Below, in pieces: positions 16,684-25,676 of a stretch of DNA of 64,000 bases (position 1 is its first letter; each line of letters starts with the position of its first letter). The notes beneath the pieces were generated by a model. It was given only the letters and a program-made list of their open reading frames with translations. It had not been told where the DNA came from and did no database searches. A program made the position numbers and the translations under genes. Location: positions 902,001 to 966,000 of the forward strand of contig NZ_FNSI01000001.1 of the NCBI RefSeq assembly GCF_900104955.1. Direction: 5' to 3'. The stretch is from Beijerinckia sp. 28-YEA-48 (GTDB taxonomy: Bacteria; Pseudomonadota; Alphaproteobacteria; Rhizobiales; Beijerinckiaceae).

Positions 16684-16881
16684 ATGAAATCGCTTCATAG
16701 TGATGATGACGGATAGCGTGGTGTGTCTTGTGGCCTGCGGCAGAGACGAGGCAGCGGATTTACATTTCCAGAAGCCATCCCAATTGAATATGTACGCATT
16801 TGTCATTGTTATGGCCCCATTTATTACTGGATCTGGGGCGTGGATACTTGTCTGAAGGCTGGGTGTAGGGGCGATGATGTA
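16684..16881 (+). pseudogene. decayed porin N-terminus
   Basis: At 16775-16881 one frame reads PIEYVRICHCYGPIYYWIWG then VDTCLKAG. This is clearly related to PVEYVRVCDAYGAGFYWIPG and TDTCLKVGG of the four intact porins downstream. An ATG-AAA-TCG start with SD GAGGAAG survives at 16684, but the signal-peptide part between is gone or frameshifted, and homology stops after about 36 residues. Confidence 0.8.
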
Positions 16882-17530
16882 GGTGCGCCGCCGGGAAGGG
16901 GGCAGGCGATGGCCTCGCGATGGGACCCATTCGTTCGCCGATGCCGTCGGCGGTTATTGGCGGTAAGGCCCGCTGACGTGCTGCTCGAGTCGGGGAGGCG
17001 ACGCTCTTCCCTCTTTCCCTATTGCCTCTTGCCCTCTCGGCGTTTTGGCGTCGACCGCGACCCTGCTCCCAACGAATAGGGTCTGAATTGCCGATTTCAG
17101 CAGTCTCAATTGTGGCCGTCATGGGTGCCGAAACGCTTTTCGGCCGCGAACGGCATTTCTTCGCTCGGTTGAGATATGAAATGGGAAAATATTATTATAT
17201 ATCAAATAATTAATTTGTTTTTGTGAGATTTTGAATCCGATTGGGTGAGTGGCGCCGCCATATGTTGCCATTGTCAATTGTGGCGAATTTGGTCCAGTTT
17301 TGGACGGTTCTAAGAGGCTGAAAATCAGCCTAACTGCCGTGCTTATCTATTTATAAATAAACAATTTTCACTGTTACAAACTAGTGCGCATGGCCTTGTA
17401 GCCTACAGCCGGCCGTCACAATCCCGTCAAAGTCTCCCTGGCTGCGACTCGATCCCTCACGGATCGGGCGGGGCGTGACTTGAATATGCCGAGGCCGACA
17501 CAGGCGGGGGCGTGTCAGAGGAGAGCACTA
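16882..17530 (+). other. long leader / promoter region before the porin array
   Basis: No gene is seen. Two AT-rich stretches (about 17175-17235 and 17345-17390) stand out in an otherwise GC-rich setting. The SD GAGGAGA lies just before the GTG start of the first intact porin. The promoter of porin 1 must be here. Confidence 0.45.
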
Positions 17531-18979
17531 GTGAAACACCTTAAGATGGTACTGGCGAGCAGCGCGGCAGGTCTCCTGTCCGTAGCCGCTGCCCAGGCGG
17601 CCGATTTGCCATCGCGCAAAGCCGCCCCTGTTGAATATGTCCGAGTTTGCGACACCTATGGCGCGGGCTTCTACTTCATTCCCGGCACCGACACCTGCTT
17701 GAAGGTTGGCGGCCGCGTTCGTGTCGACATGTGGTACACCCCGGCGAAGAACGCCGTTGCGCACCGCTCGACGGCGTCCGCCGCTGTTCCCGCCGGCACG
17801 TTCGTCAGCTCGAACGCTGTTGACCAGAACGGCTGGTACGCGCGCGGCATCGTCAGCATGGACGCTCGCACCCAGTCCGCTTGGGGCACCGTGCAGACCG
17901 TGTTCACCCTGCGTCTGGCAGCGACCTCCGGCCTGGCCAATACCCCCCCGGGCTACACCGGTGGCGTGTTCGCGGCTGGTATCGCTTCGAACGCGACGAT
18001 TGAAGCGGCCTACATCCGCTTCGCCGGCTTCACCGTCGGTCAGGCTGCCTCGAACTTCACGTTCCTGCCGCCGTTCCAGTACCACACGATGTTCACCTCG
18101 GGCTTCCCGAACGGCATCCGTCAGCTCGCTTATACGGCGACCTTCGGTGGCGGTTTCTCGGCGACCATCGCCTTGGAAAACCGTGCTGAACTGACCAACT
18201 CGGCTTCCGTCAACACGCTTGCCGGCAACCCGTTCACCGCTACGGCGGCGACCGCTGGCCCGAACGCGCAGCGTCTGCCGGCCCTCGTTGGTAACCTCCG
18301 CGTCGACCAGTCGTGGGGTTCCGCGATGTTGTCCGCCGCGGTTCTGCAGAACAGCGGCACGTTCGGCAACGCGGCTCTCGCGGTTGTCGGCAATGCTGGC
18401 CCGGTGGCCCGCAGCACCGGTTGGGCTGTGAGCGGTGGTGTCCGCATCAACCTGCCGATGATCGCCCAAGGCGACAGCGTCCAGGCTTGGGTGTCTTACG
18501 GCGTCGGCGCGCTCGACTACGTGACCAACTCCGGCATCAACACGAACCCGCCGGTTTCGGGCAACTTCCTGGGCGGCTTCCTGCGTGCTGACCGCAACAT
18601 GACCCTGTTCTGCGTGAACGCGGCCTGTACGGTTGGTGGTTCGGAGCAGACCAAGGCTTGGTCGGCTGCGGCGATCTTCACCCACTACTGGACCCCGTCG
18701 CTGCGTTCGAACCTGATCGGTTCTTATGCGCGCGTGACCCCGGGTTCGGTCACTCGCAACACGGCATGGGCCAACGGTGGTCTGTCGAACGCCTCCGTGT
18801 TCGGTGTCATGGGCAGCCTGATCTGGTCGCCGGTGCGTAACTTCGACATCGGTGTCGAGCTGACCTACGCCCGCCTGAACCAGAGCCTGCCGCTCTCGTT
18901 CCCGGTTGGTCTCGGTACCCTGGCTTCGGTCAGCCCGAACAACTGGACGGGTCGTGTTCGCGTCGAGCGCACGTTCTAA
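17531..18979 (+). CDS. porin 1 of the tandem array
   Basis: 482-residue outer-membrane beta-barrel porin of the alphaproteobacterial family. It has a signal peptide ending AAQAAD, an N-terminal disulfide bracket (Cys in VRVCDTYG and DTCLKVGG), beta-strands, and the C-terminal run DIGVELTYARLNQSLPL to a terminal Phe, the signal for outer-membrane insertion. GTG at 17531 is preceded by GAGGAGA at good spacing; a TTG at 17480 would place 17 residues before the signal peptide. It is followed by the structured 3' UTR shared with porins 2-4. It probably forms a trimeric general or anion-selective channel; selectivity is not visible. Confidence 0.93.
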   Translation: MKHLKMVLASSAAGLLSVAAAQAADLPSRKAAPVEYVRVCDTYGAGFYFIPGTDTCLKVGGRVRVDMWYTPAKNAVAHRSTASAAVPAGTFVSSNAVDQNGWYARGIVSMDARTQSAWGTVQTVFTLRLAATSGLANTPPGYTGGVFAAGIASNATIEAAYIRFAGFTVGQAASNFTFLPPFQYHTMFTSGFPNGIRQLAYTATFGGGFSATIALENRAELTNSASVNTLAGNPFTATAATAGPNAQRLPALVGNLRVDQSWGSAMLSAAVLQNSGTFGNAALAVVGNAGPVARSTGWAVSGGVRINLPMIAQGDSVQAWVSYGVGALDYVTNSGINTNPPVSGNFLGGFLRADRNMTLFCVNAACTVGGSEQTKAWSAAAIFTHYWTPSLRSNLIGSYARVTPGSVTRNTAWANGGLSNASVFGVMGSLIWSPVRNFDIGVELTYARLNQSLPLSFPVGLGTLASVSPNNWTGRVRVERTF

Positions 18980-18990
18980 TCAAGCCAGGT

Positions 18991-19160
18991 TTCGGCCGGG
19001 GGGCGCAATACCCCGGCCGGAACGGCCGCACCCTGTAAAACCCGGACAATCGGCACGATTGAAATTGGCCTCCGTTTCAATCCGCTCCCTCTGAGCAACA
19101 AATCCAGGATTACGGGAATCGGGCGGACTTCGGCCCCGGCGTCTAACGCCGGGGCTTTTT
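18991..19160 (+). terminator. structured 3' UTR of porin 1 (three hairpins, intrinsic terminator)
   Basis: H1: GGCCGGGG/CCCCGGCC (18994-19001 with 19011-19018, extendable). H2: GATTGAAA (19057-19064) with TTTCAATC (19075-19082). A single-stranded CCGCTCCCTCTGAGCAACA follows. H3: GCCCCGGCG-TCTAA-CGCCGGGGC (19133-19155) and five T. The same plan follows porins 2, 3 and 4. Confidence 0.85.
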
Positions 19161-19272
19161 CATGGGGCAAGTGTACTTTGAGCCGGTATTTGGGAGCAGC
19201 TGCTCGGGAGCAGGCTTGTTCCCGTCGCATTCCTCTGGTTGAAATCGATCTGGTTTCGAGAGGGCCTGAAGC

Positions 19273-19542
19273 ATGCGGTTCGCCGGAAGTTTTTCTATCG
19301 TTTCGGCATCCTTGCTGCTTGCACTGAGCGCACAGGCGGCAAGTCCGGAACCCCTACGTCCGCAATCGCCACGCAAGGCCACGGCTGCTGAAAAGGCGGG
19401 AAATTGCGATGCCTATGGGCCGGGCTTCGTGCGCCTTCAGGGCAGCGATACCTGCATCAAGGTGGGCGGTCGCGTCCGGGTTGAAACCTGGTATACGCCC
19501 GGCCAAAACGCTGTGACGCAGGGGACGACCACGGGCCGCTAG
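19273..19542 (+). CDS. stand-alone porin N-terminus, short exported protein
   Basis: 89-residue ORF with a good signal peptide (LLLALSAQAA). It then has the porin N-terminal bracket with both cysteines (C45 in NCDAYGPGF, C61 in DTCIKVGGRVRVETWYTPGQNAV), and a stop where the barrel would begin. It is either a truncated porin or a genuine small periplasmic protein made of the bracket alone. The reading frame is clean, the first 45 residues differ freely from the full porins, and the 3' UTR motif is absent, which favours an old independent gene over a fresh truncation. Confidence 0.6.
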   Translation: MRFAGSFSIVSASLLLALSAQAASPEPLRPQSPRKATAAEKAGNCDAYGPGFVRLQGSDTCIKVGGRVRVETWYTPGQNAVTQGTTTGR

Positions 19543-20003
19543 TCACGCCGGGTTCGACGGAAATACGGATTTTAGCGTTTGACGCAGCGGTCAAACGGCC
19601 AAGCCTTCAGCCGGGACGGCCCAGGTCATCCACAGGCAAATCGGCCGCGAATCCACTGAATCGCCGTAACATCCTGACTGGGACATGGCTGTTTTATGAC
19701 GGCTGCGTTTTTGTCATCGACGCCAGAAAAAGGGTTCCTCCAAGCCCACCTGAGCGTCCGTCGCCTTGCGCAAAAGCTCAAGCAGGGCAGGGCTGAACGC
19801 CAAATTGTGACCTTCTCACAACACATTGCGGGAAACGACATGTTCCGCTGCCCGGAATGGCTCGTGTGGCGAAGTTGCCCCTTTTTGGTCACATTGCCCA
19901 GCCCATGTCACCGGCGTTGCACAAAGCCAAGGCTATAAGCTAGAGCTTGGCTGATAGCGTCGGAATCAGAGGCCGGCGCTTCGCATAAATGGAGGCTGAA
20001 TAA
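19543..20003 (+). other. intergenic region and promoter of porin 2
   Basis: 461 bp without a gene. An inverted repeat AGCCAAG...CTTGGCT (19925-19952) with an inner AAGC-TAGA-GCTT lies about 50 bp before the porin 2 ATG and could be an operator or 5' UTR hairpin. SD GGAGG is present at about 19991. Confidence 0.45.
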
Positions 20004-21443
20004 ATGACGTTTACCAAGAGCCTATTGCTCGGTTCTTCGGCGGCTTTGCTCGCCGTGGCCGGCGCCCAAGCGGCGGATCTCCCGTCGCGCAAGGCGGCTC
20101 CTGTCGAATATGTTCGCGTTTGCGATGCTTATGGCGCGGGCTTTTACTGGATCCCTGGCACCGACACCTGCTTGAAGGTCGGCGGTCGCGTCCGTGTTGA
20201 TATGTGGTTTACCCCGTCGAAGAATGCGGTCTCCAGCCGCTCGACAGGTGGTGGCACCGGCACGTTCATCAGCTCGAACGCTGTTGATCAGACCGGCTGG
20301 TATGCCCGCGGCATCGTCAACATGGACGCCCGCACCCAGTCCGCTTGGGGCACCGTGCAGACCGTGTTCGCGCTGCGTCTGGCAGCGGCTTCCGGCCTCG
20401 GCAACACGGGTCCGGGCTATTCCGGCGGCGTGTTCGCGGCTGGTAACGCCAACTCGACGGCGATCGAAGCGGCCTATATCCGCTTCGCCGGCTTCACCGT
20501 TGGTCAGGCGGCCTCGAACTTCACGTTCCTGCCGGCCTTTCACTACGGTTCGACCTGGGCCTCGGGCTTCCCGAACGGCATCCGCCAGCTCGCCTATACG
20601 GCGACCTTCGGTGGCGGCTTCTCGGCGACCATCGCCCTCGAAAACCGGGGTGAGCTGACCAACTCGATGACCGCCAACACGCTCGGCGCCAACCCGTTCA
20701 GCGCCACCGGCGCCGTGACCGGTCCGGTTGCACAGCGTCTGCCGGCGCTCGTCGCCAACCTGCGTATCGATCAGGGCTGGGGTTCGGCCATGATCTCGGG
20801 CGCCGTGCTCGAGAACACCGCGACCTTCGGCAATGCAGCGCTTGCGGTTGTCGGCAACGCTGGTCCGCAGGTCCGTCGTACGGGCTGGGCGGTCAGCGGT
20901 GGCGTTAAGGTCAACCTGCCGATGCTCGCCGCTGGCGACAGCGTCCAGGTGTGGGCTGCCTACGGTGTCGGCGCGCTCGACTATGTCTCGTCGGCTGGCG
21001 TGAACTCCAATACGTCGATCTCCGCCAACTATCTCGGCGGCTTCCTGCGTATGGATCGCAACATGACGCTGTTCTGCGTCAATGCGGCCTGCACGATTGG
21101 TGGTTCGGAGCAGACCCGGGCGTTCAACGTGACGGGTATCTTCACCCATTACTGGAGCCCGTCGCTGCGTTCGAACTTGATCGGCACTTACACGCAGATC
21201 GATCCGGGCAGCGTCACCAAGAACACCGCCTGGTCGCAGGGTGGTCTGTCCAAGGCCAACGTGTGGGGCGTCATGGGCAGCCTGATCTGGTCGCCGGTGC
21301 GTAACTTCGACATCGGTGTCGAACTGTCCTACGCCCGCCTGAACCAGAACCTGCCGTTGTCGGTTCCGGCTGGCCTTGGCGTTCTCGCCAACGTCAACCC
21401 GAACAACTGGTCGGGTCGTATGCGCGTCGAGCGCACGTTCTAA
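20004..21443 (+). CDS. porin 2 of the tandem array
   Basis: 479-residue porin, full length. The signal peptide ends AGAQAAD. C40 and C56 form the N-terminal bracket, and the C-terminal region is almost the same as in porins 1, 3 and 4. The first ~30 codons are nearly identical to porin 4. Differences from its neighbours cluster in predicted surface-loop segments (for example after LRLAAASGLGN, and around HYGSTWASGF). SD GGAGG precedes the ATG at normal spacing. It carries its own promoter region and the shared 3' UTR, so it is probably transcribed alone. Confidence 0.94.
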   Translation: MTFTKSLLLGSSAALLAVAGAQAADLPSRKAAPVEYVRVCDAYGAGFYWIPGTDTCLKVGGRVRVDMWFTPSKNAVSSRSTGGGTGTFISSNAVDQTGWYARGIVNMDARTQSAWGTVQTVFALRLAAASGLGNTGPGYSGGVFAAGNANSTAIEAAYIRFAGFTVGQAASNFTFLPAFHYGSTWASGFPNGIRQLAYTATFGGGFSATIALENRGELTNSMTANTLGANPFSATGAVTGPVAQRLPALVANLRIDQGWGSAMISGAVLENTATFGNAALAVVGNAGPQVRRTGWAVSGGVKVNLPMLAAGDSVQVWAAYGVGALDYVSSAGVNSNTSISANYLGGFLRMDRNMTLFCVNAACTIGGSEQTRAFNVTGIFTHYWSPSLRSNLIGTYTQIDPGSVTKNTAWSQGGLSKANVWGVMGSLIWSPVRNFDIGVELSYARLNQNLPLSVPAGLGVLANVNPNNWSGRMRVERTF

Positions 21444-21460
21444 TCTAATCTAAGCTAAGG

Positions 21461-21624
21461 TTCCGGCCGGGAGGCGCAATATCCCGGCCGGAACGACCGC
21501 ACCCTCGCAACCTGGGCGGTTCGATTGAAAACCTCCGTTTCAATCCGCTCCCTCTGAGCAGCAGTTCCGGGACAGTGGGGATTGAGGGCCTAGAGCCTCG
21601 GCGTCTAACGCCGGGGCTTTTTTT
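21461..21624 (+). terminator. structured 3' UTR of porin 2
   Basis: H1 GGCCGGGA/TCCCGGCC within 21461-21492. H2 GATTGAAA (21523-21530) with TTTCAATC (21538-21545). Then the conserved CCGCTCCCTCTGAGCA and H3 with TCTAA loop and a seven-T tail (21594-21624). Confidence 0.85.
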
Positions 21625-22168
21625 ATGTCGACTACCGCCATGCTTTGTCGCCGCCGCCGCTAGACGCCAGCGGCTGTTCAACTTTCTGTGTCTGCTAGTC
21701 TCCGGCTTCTTCTTCGCTGCCGCGACACCCGGCTCCGCCATTGGCGCGATGTATTATCCCGTGGCCGCCACGGACCGCCTTTTGCCGCCTTTTTACTAGG
21801 TCACTGCAGACTATCGGCTTCAATTTGTCGCCGTAGAAATACGAGTGCGTCAATCGAGCGAGGCTAGGGGATAGTATTCGTATGTATATTTTTTATTTTA
21901 AAAGTAATTTTTAGTATATATAAGTATACACTAGGCTGAATGTGTCTATAAAGTCACATTTTTGAATAATCAGCGTCCGTAATGCGGCTAAATACATGCG
22001 AATGCTCGTCGGATGACACGATTCGGCTATAATGGGGCCGATCGGAATCGCGGGGGTCTAAAGTGAGTTCAGGTCCTGGGAAGCGGGCCCGCCGATCTTA
22101 AAGGTTCCGACCGCTTCCTGTAGTGGCTTTGAAATCAGTATTTTAGAATTTTGTACGGAGAGAAACGA
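21625..22168 (+). other. long AT-rich leader of porin 3
   Basis: 544 bp without a gene. About 21880-21965 is strikingly AT-rich for this genome, with runs of T and TATATATAAG. This resembles the AT-rich stretches before porin 1, not the leaders of porins 2 and 4. SD GGAGA precedes the ATG at 22169. Confidence 0.45.
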
Positions 22169-23608
22169 ATGACGCTCACCAAGAGCCTTCTGTTCGGAAC
22201 GTCGGCGGCTCTGCTCGCTGCGGCCGGCGCACAGGCCGCAGATTTGCCATCGCGCAAATCCGCCCCTGTCGAATATGTGAGGGTCTGCGACGCCTACGGC
22301 GCAGGCTTCTATTGGATTCCGGGCACCGACACCTGCTTGAAGGTCGGCGGCCGTATCCGTGTTGATATGTGGTACACCCCGGCGAAGAATGCGGTCTCCA
22401 GCCGCTCGACCGGTGGTGGCGCCGGCACGTTCATCAGCTCGAACGGGGTTGATCAGAACGGCTGGTACGCACGCGGCGTCGTCAACATGGACGCGCGCAC
22501 CCAGTCCGCCTGGGGCACCGTGCAGACCGTCTTCGCTCTGCGTCTGGCGGCAGCGTCCGGCCTCGCCAACAGCCCTCCGGGCTATTCGGGCGGCGTGTTC
22601 TCGGCCGGCAATGCCAACTCAGCGACGATTGAAGCGGCCTACATCCGCTTCGCCGGCTTCACGGTTGGTCAAGCGGCTTCGAACTTCGTCTTCCTGCCGG
22701 GCTATATCTATCACTCGCCCATGTACGGCGGCTTCCCGAACGGCATCCGCCAGCTCGCTTATACAGCGACCTTCGGTGGCGGCTTCTCGGCGACTATCGC
22801 CCTGGAAAACCGCGGTGAGCTGAATCTGTCCACCACGGCCAACACACTCGGCGCCAATCCGTTCTCGCCGACGGCGGCGACGGCTGGCCCGAACGCGCAG
22901 CGGCTGCCGGCTCTCGTCGGTAACGTTCGTGTCGACCAGTCGTGGGGCACCGTCATGGTGTCGGGCGTCGTGATGCAGAACAACGCGACCTTCGGCAATC
23001 CGGCGCTCGCGGTGGTCGGCAATGCAGGACCGTCGCTTAATCGCACCGGCTGGGGCGTGAGCGGTAACGTCCGCATCAATCTGCCGATGCTCGCCCAAGG
23101 CGACCACATCATGGCGACGGTTGCCTATGGTGTTGGCACGCTCGACTACATCACCGGCATCGGCGCCAACGCCAACTTCCTCAACACGGGCAGCTGGCTT
23201 GGTGGCTATCTGCGCGTCGATCGCAATCTGACACTGTATTGCGTGAACGCGGCTTGTACGGTTGGTGGCTCAGAGCAGACCAAAGCGTTCAACGTGACCG
23301 GCATGTTCACGCACTACTGGACACCGTCACTGCGGTCGGTCTTCGTGGTGGCGTATACGCAGATCACGCCGGGCAGCGTCACCCAGAACACTTCGTGGGC
23401 CAATGGTGGTCTGTCGAAGGCCAATCTGTGGCAGGCCGCTGGCCAGCTCGTCTGGTCGCCGGTGCGCAACTTCGACATCGGTGTCGAACTCTCCTACGCC
23501 CGCCTGCAGCAGTCGCTGCCGCTGTCGGTTCCGGTTGGCCTAGGCACGCTCGCCAACGTCAACCCGAGCAACTGGACGGGTCGCGTTCGCGTCGAGCGTT
23601 CGTTCTAA
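22169..23608 (+). CDS. porin 3 of the tandem array
   Basis: 479-residue porin with the same architecture as porin 2: signal peptide, VRVCDAYGAGFYWIPG...DTCLKVGG bracket, barrel and terminal Phe. It is the most different of the four in the middle (YIYHSPMYGGF loop, MATVAYGVGTLDYITG, QAAGQLVWSP) while the ends stay conserved. The start is taken at the ATG at 22169 after GGAGA; an in-frame TTG at 22151 is less likely. Shared 3' UTR follows. Confidence 0.93.
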   Translation: MTLTKSLLFGTSAALLAAAGAQAADLPSRKSAPVEYVRVCDAYGAGFYWIPGTDTCLKVGGRIRVDMWYTPAKNAVSSRSTGGGAGTFISSNGVDQNGWYARGVVNMDARTQSAWGTVQTVFALRLAAASGLANSPPGYSGGVFSAGNANSATIEAAYIRFAGFTVGQAASNFVFLPGYIYHSPMYGGFPNGIRQLAYTATFGGGFSATIALENRGELNLSTTANTLGANPFSPTAATAGPNAQRLPALVGNVRVDQSWGTVMVSGVVMQNNATFGNPALAVVGNAGPSLNRTGWGVSGNVRINLPMLAQGDHIMATVAYGVGTLDYITGIGANANFLNTGSWLGGYLRVDRNLTLYCVNAACTVGGSEQTKAFNVTGMFTHYWTPSLRSVFVVAYTQITPGSVTQNTSWANGGLSKANLWQAAGQLVWSPVRNFDIGVELSYARLQQSLPLSVPVGLGTLANVNPSNWTGRVRVERSF

Positions 23609-23618
23609 TCGATCGAGT

Positions 23619-23787
23619 TTCGGCCGGGATCCGCAATATCCCGGCCGAATGGCCGCGCCTCTGATACCTGGGCATCGGTGAGATTGAAATCGACCTCCAT
23701 TTCAGTCCGCTCCCTCTGAGCAACAGATCCGGGACATGGGGAAGTGGGCTAAACCTTAAGCCCCGGCGTCAGGCGCCGGGGCTTTTT
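23619..23787 (+). terminator. structured 3' UTR of porin 3
   Basis: H1 is a perfect 12-bp stem TTCGGCCGGGAT/ATCCCGGCCGAA (23619-23630 with 23638-23649). H2 GATTGAAAT pairs with ATTTCAGTC through one G-U wobble (23682-23707). Conserved CCGCTCCCTCTGAGCAACAG follows. H3 is GCCCCGGCG-TCAGG-CGCCGGGGC (23760-23782) with five T. Confidence 0.85.
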
Positions 23788-24013
23788 CGCGCCTTGTGGT
23801 CCGTGCCGGTCGCCGCCGCGCGGCATTTCGGTGGCATTTGTGTGGCTATCTGACCACACCCCCCGGCGAAGTTTGCGCGGAATGCGAACAAATCCGCTCT
23901 GCTACAAAACTTTCACAAAACCGTTGTGTGGGCCGCTTACCCGCGCCTGGTGCAGGAGAGAAGTCCGCGGAGCCGGAGCCTCCTGCGCTTAGTTCCACTC
24001 TGGAGGTTTTGTA

Positions 24014-25447
24014 ATGACATTCACCAAGAGCCTATTGCTCGGTTCAGCGGCGGCCCTGCTCGCCGTGGCCGGTGCGCAGGCAGCGGATCTGCCCTCGCGC
24101 AAGGCGGCTCCTGTCGAATACGTGCGGGTTTGCGACGCTTATGGCGCAGGCTTCTATTGGATTCCCGGCACCGACACCTGCTTGAAGGTCGGCGGCCGCG
24201 TCCGCGTTGACATGTGGTACACCCCGGCGAAGAACGCCGTTGCGCATCGCTCGACCGGCACCGCCGGCACGTTCATCAGCTCGAACGGCGTCGATCAGAA
24301 CGGCTGGTACGCTCGCGGCATCGTGCAGATGGATGCCCGCACCCAGTCCGCTTGGGGCACCGTGCAGACGGTCATGAGCCTGCGTCTCCATGCCGGCAGC
24401 GGCCTGTCGAACGGCAACTACACCACCGGCAGCTTTGCTGGCGGCAATGCCAACTCCACCACTCTCGAAGCGGCCTATATCCGTTTCGCTGGTTTCACCA
24501 TCGGTCAGGCGTCGTCGAACTTCACCTTCCTGCCGTCGTGGAACTACCACTCGCTGTTCAACTCGTCGTTCCCGAGCGGCATCCGTCAGCTCGCTTACAC
24601 GGCGACCTTCGGTGGCGGTTTCTCGGCGACGATCGCGCTTGAAAACCGTGGCGACTTGCCGATGTCGATGGCTGCCAACACGCTCGCCGCCAATCCGTTC
24701 ACCGCCACGGCGGCGACGGCTGGTCCGATCGCGCAGCGCCTGCCGGCGCTCGTTGCCAACCTGCGCGTCGACCAATCGTGGGGTTCCGCGATGCTGTCGG
24801 GTGTCGTGCTCGAGAATACCGCGACTTTCGGCAACGCCAATCTTGCGGTTGTCGGCAATGCCGGTCCGCTCGTGCGTAACACCGGCTGGGCTGTCAGCGG
24901 TGGCGTGAAGATCAACCTGCCGATGATCGCCGCTGGCGACAGCGTCCAGGTGTGGGCTGGCTACGGCGTCGGCGCACTCGATTACGTCGTCGGCAACGGC
25001 ATCAACGCCGGCGCCACCTCGACCACGGGTAACTTCCTCGGCGGCTTCCTGCGTGCCGACCGTAACGTCACGCTGTTCTGCGTGAACGCGGCCTGCACCA
25101 TCGGTGGTTCGGAACAGACCCGCGCCTTCTCGGTGGCTGGTATCCTGACCCACTACTGGACCCCGTCGCTGCGTTCGAACCTGTTGGCTTCGTATGCGCG
25201 CATCACCCCGGGTTCGACGACACGCAACACCGCTTGGGCCAATGGCGGTCTGTCGAACGCCACCGCGTGGAACGTCATGGGCGACATCATCTGGTCGCCG
25301 GTGCGTAACTTCGACATCGGTGTCGAACTGTCCTACGCCCGCATGAACCAGAGCCTGCCGCTCTCGGCTCCGGCCGGTCTCGGCACGCTGGCTTCGGTCA
25401 GCCCGAGCAACTGGACGGGTCGTGTTCGCGTCGAGCGCACGTTCTAA
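24014..25447 (+). CDS. porin 4 of the tandem array
   Basis: 477-residue porin. The signal peptide and first ~60 residues are nearly identical to porin 2, and the last ~40 residues to porin 1 (YARMNQSLPLSAPAGLGTLA...). This is a mosaic pattern. The main variable stretch is HAGSGLSNGNYTTGSFAGGN and the NYHSLFNSSFPSG loop. SD TGGAGG precedes the ATG. It has the shared 3' UTR and its own leader (23788-24013) with no recognised element. Confidence 0.93.
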   Translation: MTFTKSLLLGSAAALLAVAGAQAADLPSRKAAPVEYVRVCDAYGAGFYWIPGTDTCLKVGGRVRVDMWYTPAKNAVAHRSTGTAGTFISSNGVDQNGWYARGIVQMDARTQSAWGTVQTVMSLRLHAGSGLSNGNYTTGSFAGGNANSTTLEAAYIRFAGFTIGQASSNFTFLPSWNYHSLFNSSFPSGIRQLAYTATFGGGFSATIALENRGDLPMSMAANTLAANPFTATAATAGPIAQRLPALVANLRVDQSWGSAMLSGVVLENTATFGNANLAVVGNAGPLVRNTGWAVSGGVKINLPMIAAGDSVQVWAGYGVGALDYVVGNGINAGATSTTGNFLGGFLRADRNVTLFCVNAACTIGGSEQTRAFSVAGILTHYWTPSLRSNLLASYARITPGSTTRNTAWANGGLSNATAWNVMGDIIWSPVRNFDIGVELSYARMNQSLPLSAPAGLGTLASVSPSNWTGRVRVERTF

Positions 25448-25457
25448 TCAAAGGTTT

Positions 25458-25624
25458 CGGCCGGGAGACGCAATCTCCCGGCCGGGACGACCGCGCCTCG
25501 TGACACCCGGGCATCCGGTGAGATTGAAATTGGCCTCCGTTTCAATCCGCTCCCTCTGAGCAACAGATTCGGGATTATGGGGAATCGGGCGGACCTTGAG
25601 CCCCGGCGTTGGCCGGGGCTTTTT
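25458..25624 (+). terminator. structured 3' UTR of porin 4
   Basis: H1 is an 11-bp stem CGGCCGGGAGA/TCTCCCGGCCG (25458-25468 with 25474-25484) with loop CGCAA. H2 GATTGAAA/TTTCAATC (25522-25547). Conserved CCGCTCCCTCTGAGCAACAG follows. H3 is AGCCCCGGC/GCCGGGGCT (25599-25620) with a T tail. Confidence 0.85.
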
Positions 25625-25676
25625 CATATATGCTGCCCATTGAGCCAAGCTTGTTTTGGAACACAGTGGGTCGTGC

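Noticed and set aside
20022..21149. 375-codon minus-strand frames opposite each porin
   Set aside because: All four porins show the same antisense frame because their codon use is similar; composition is not protein-like.
18991..25624. Repeated porin 3' UTR units as a mobile repeat or CRISPR-like array
   Set aside because: They occur only once behind each porin at gene-length spacing and end in terminators, so they are gene-linked UTRs, not an array.
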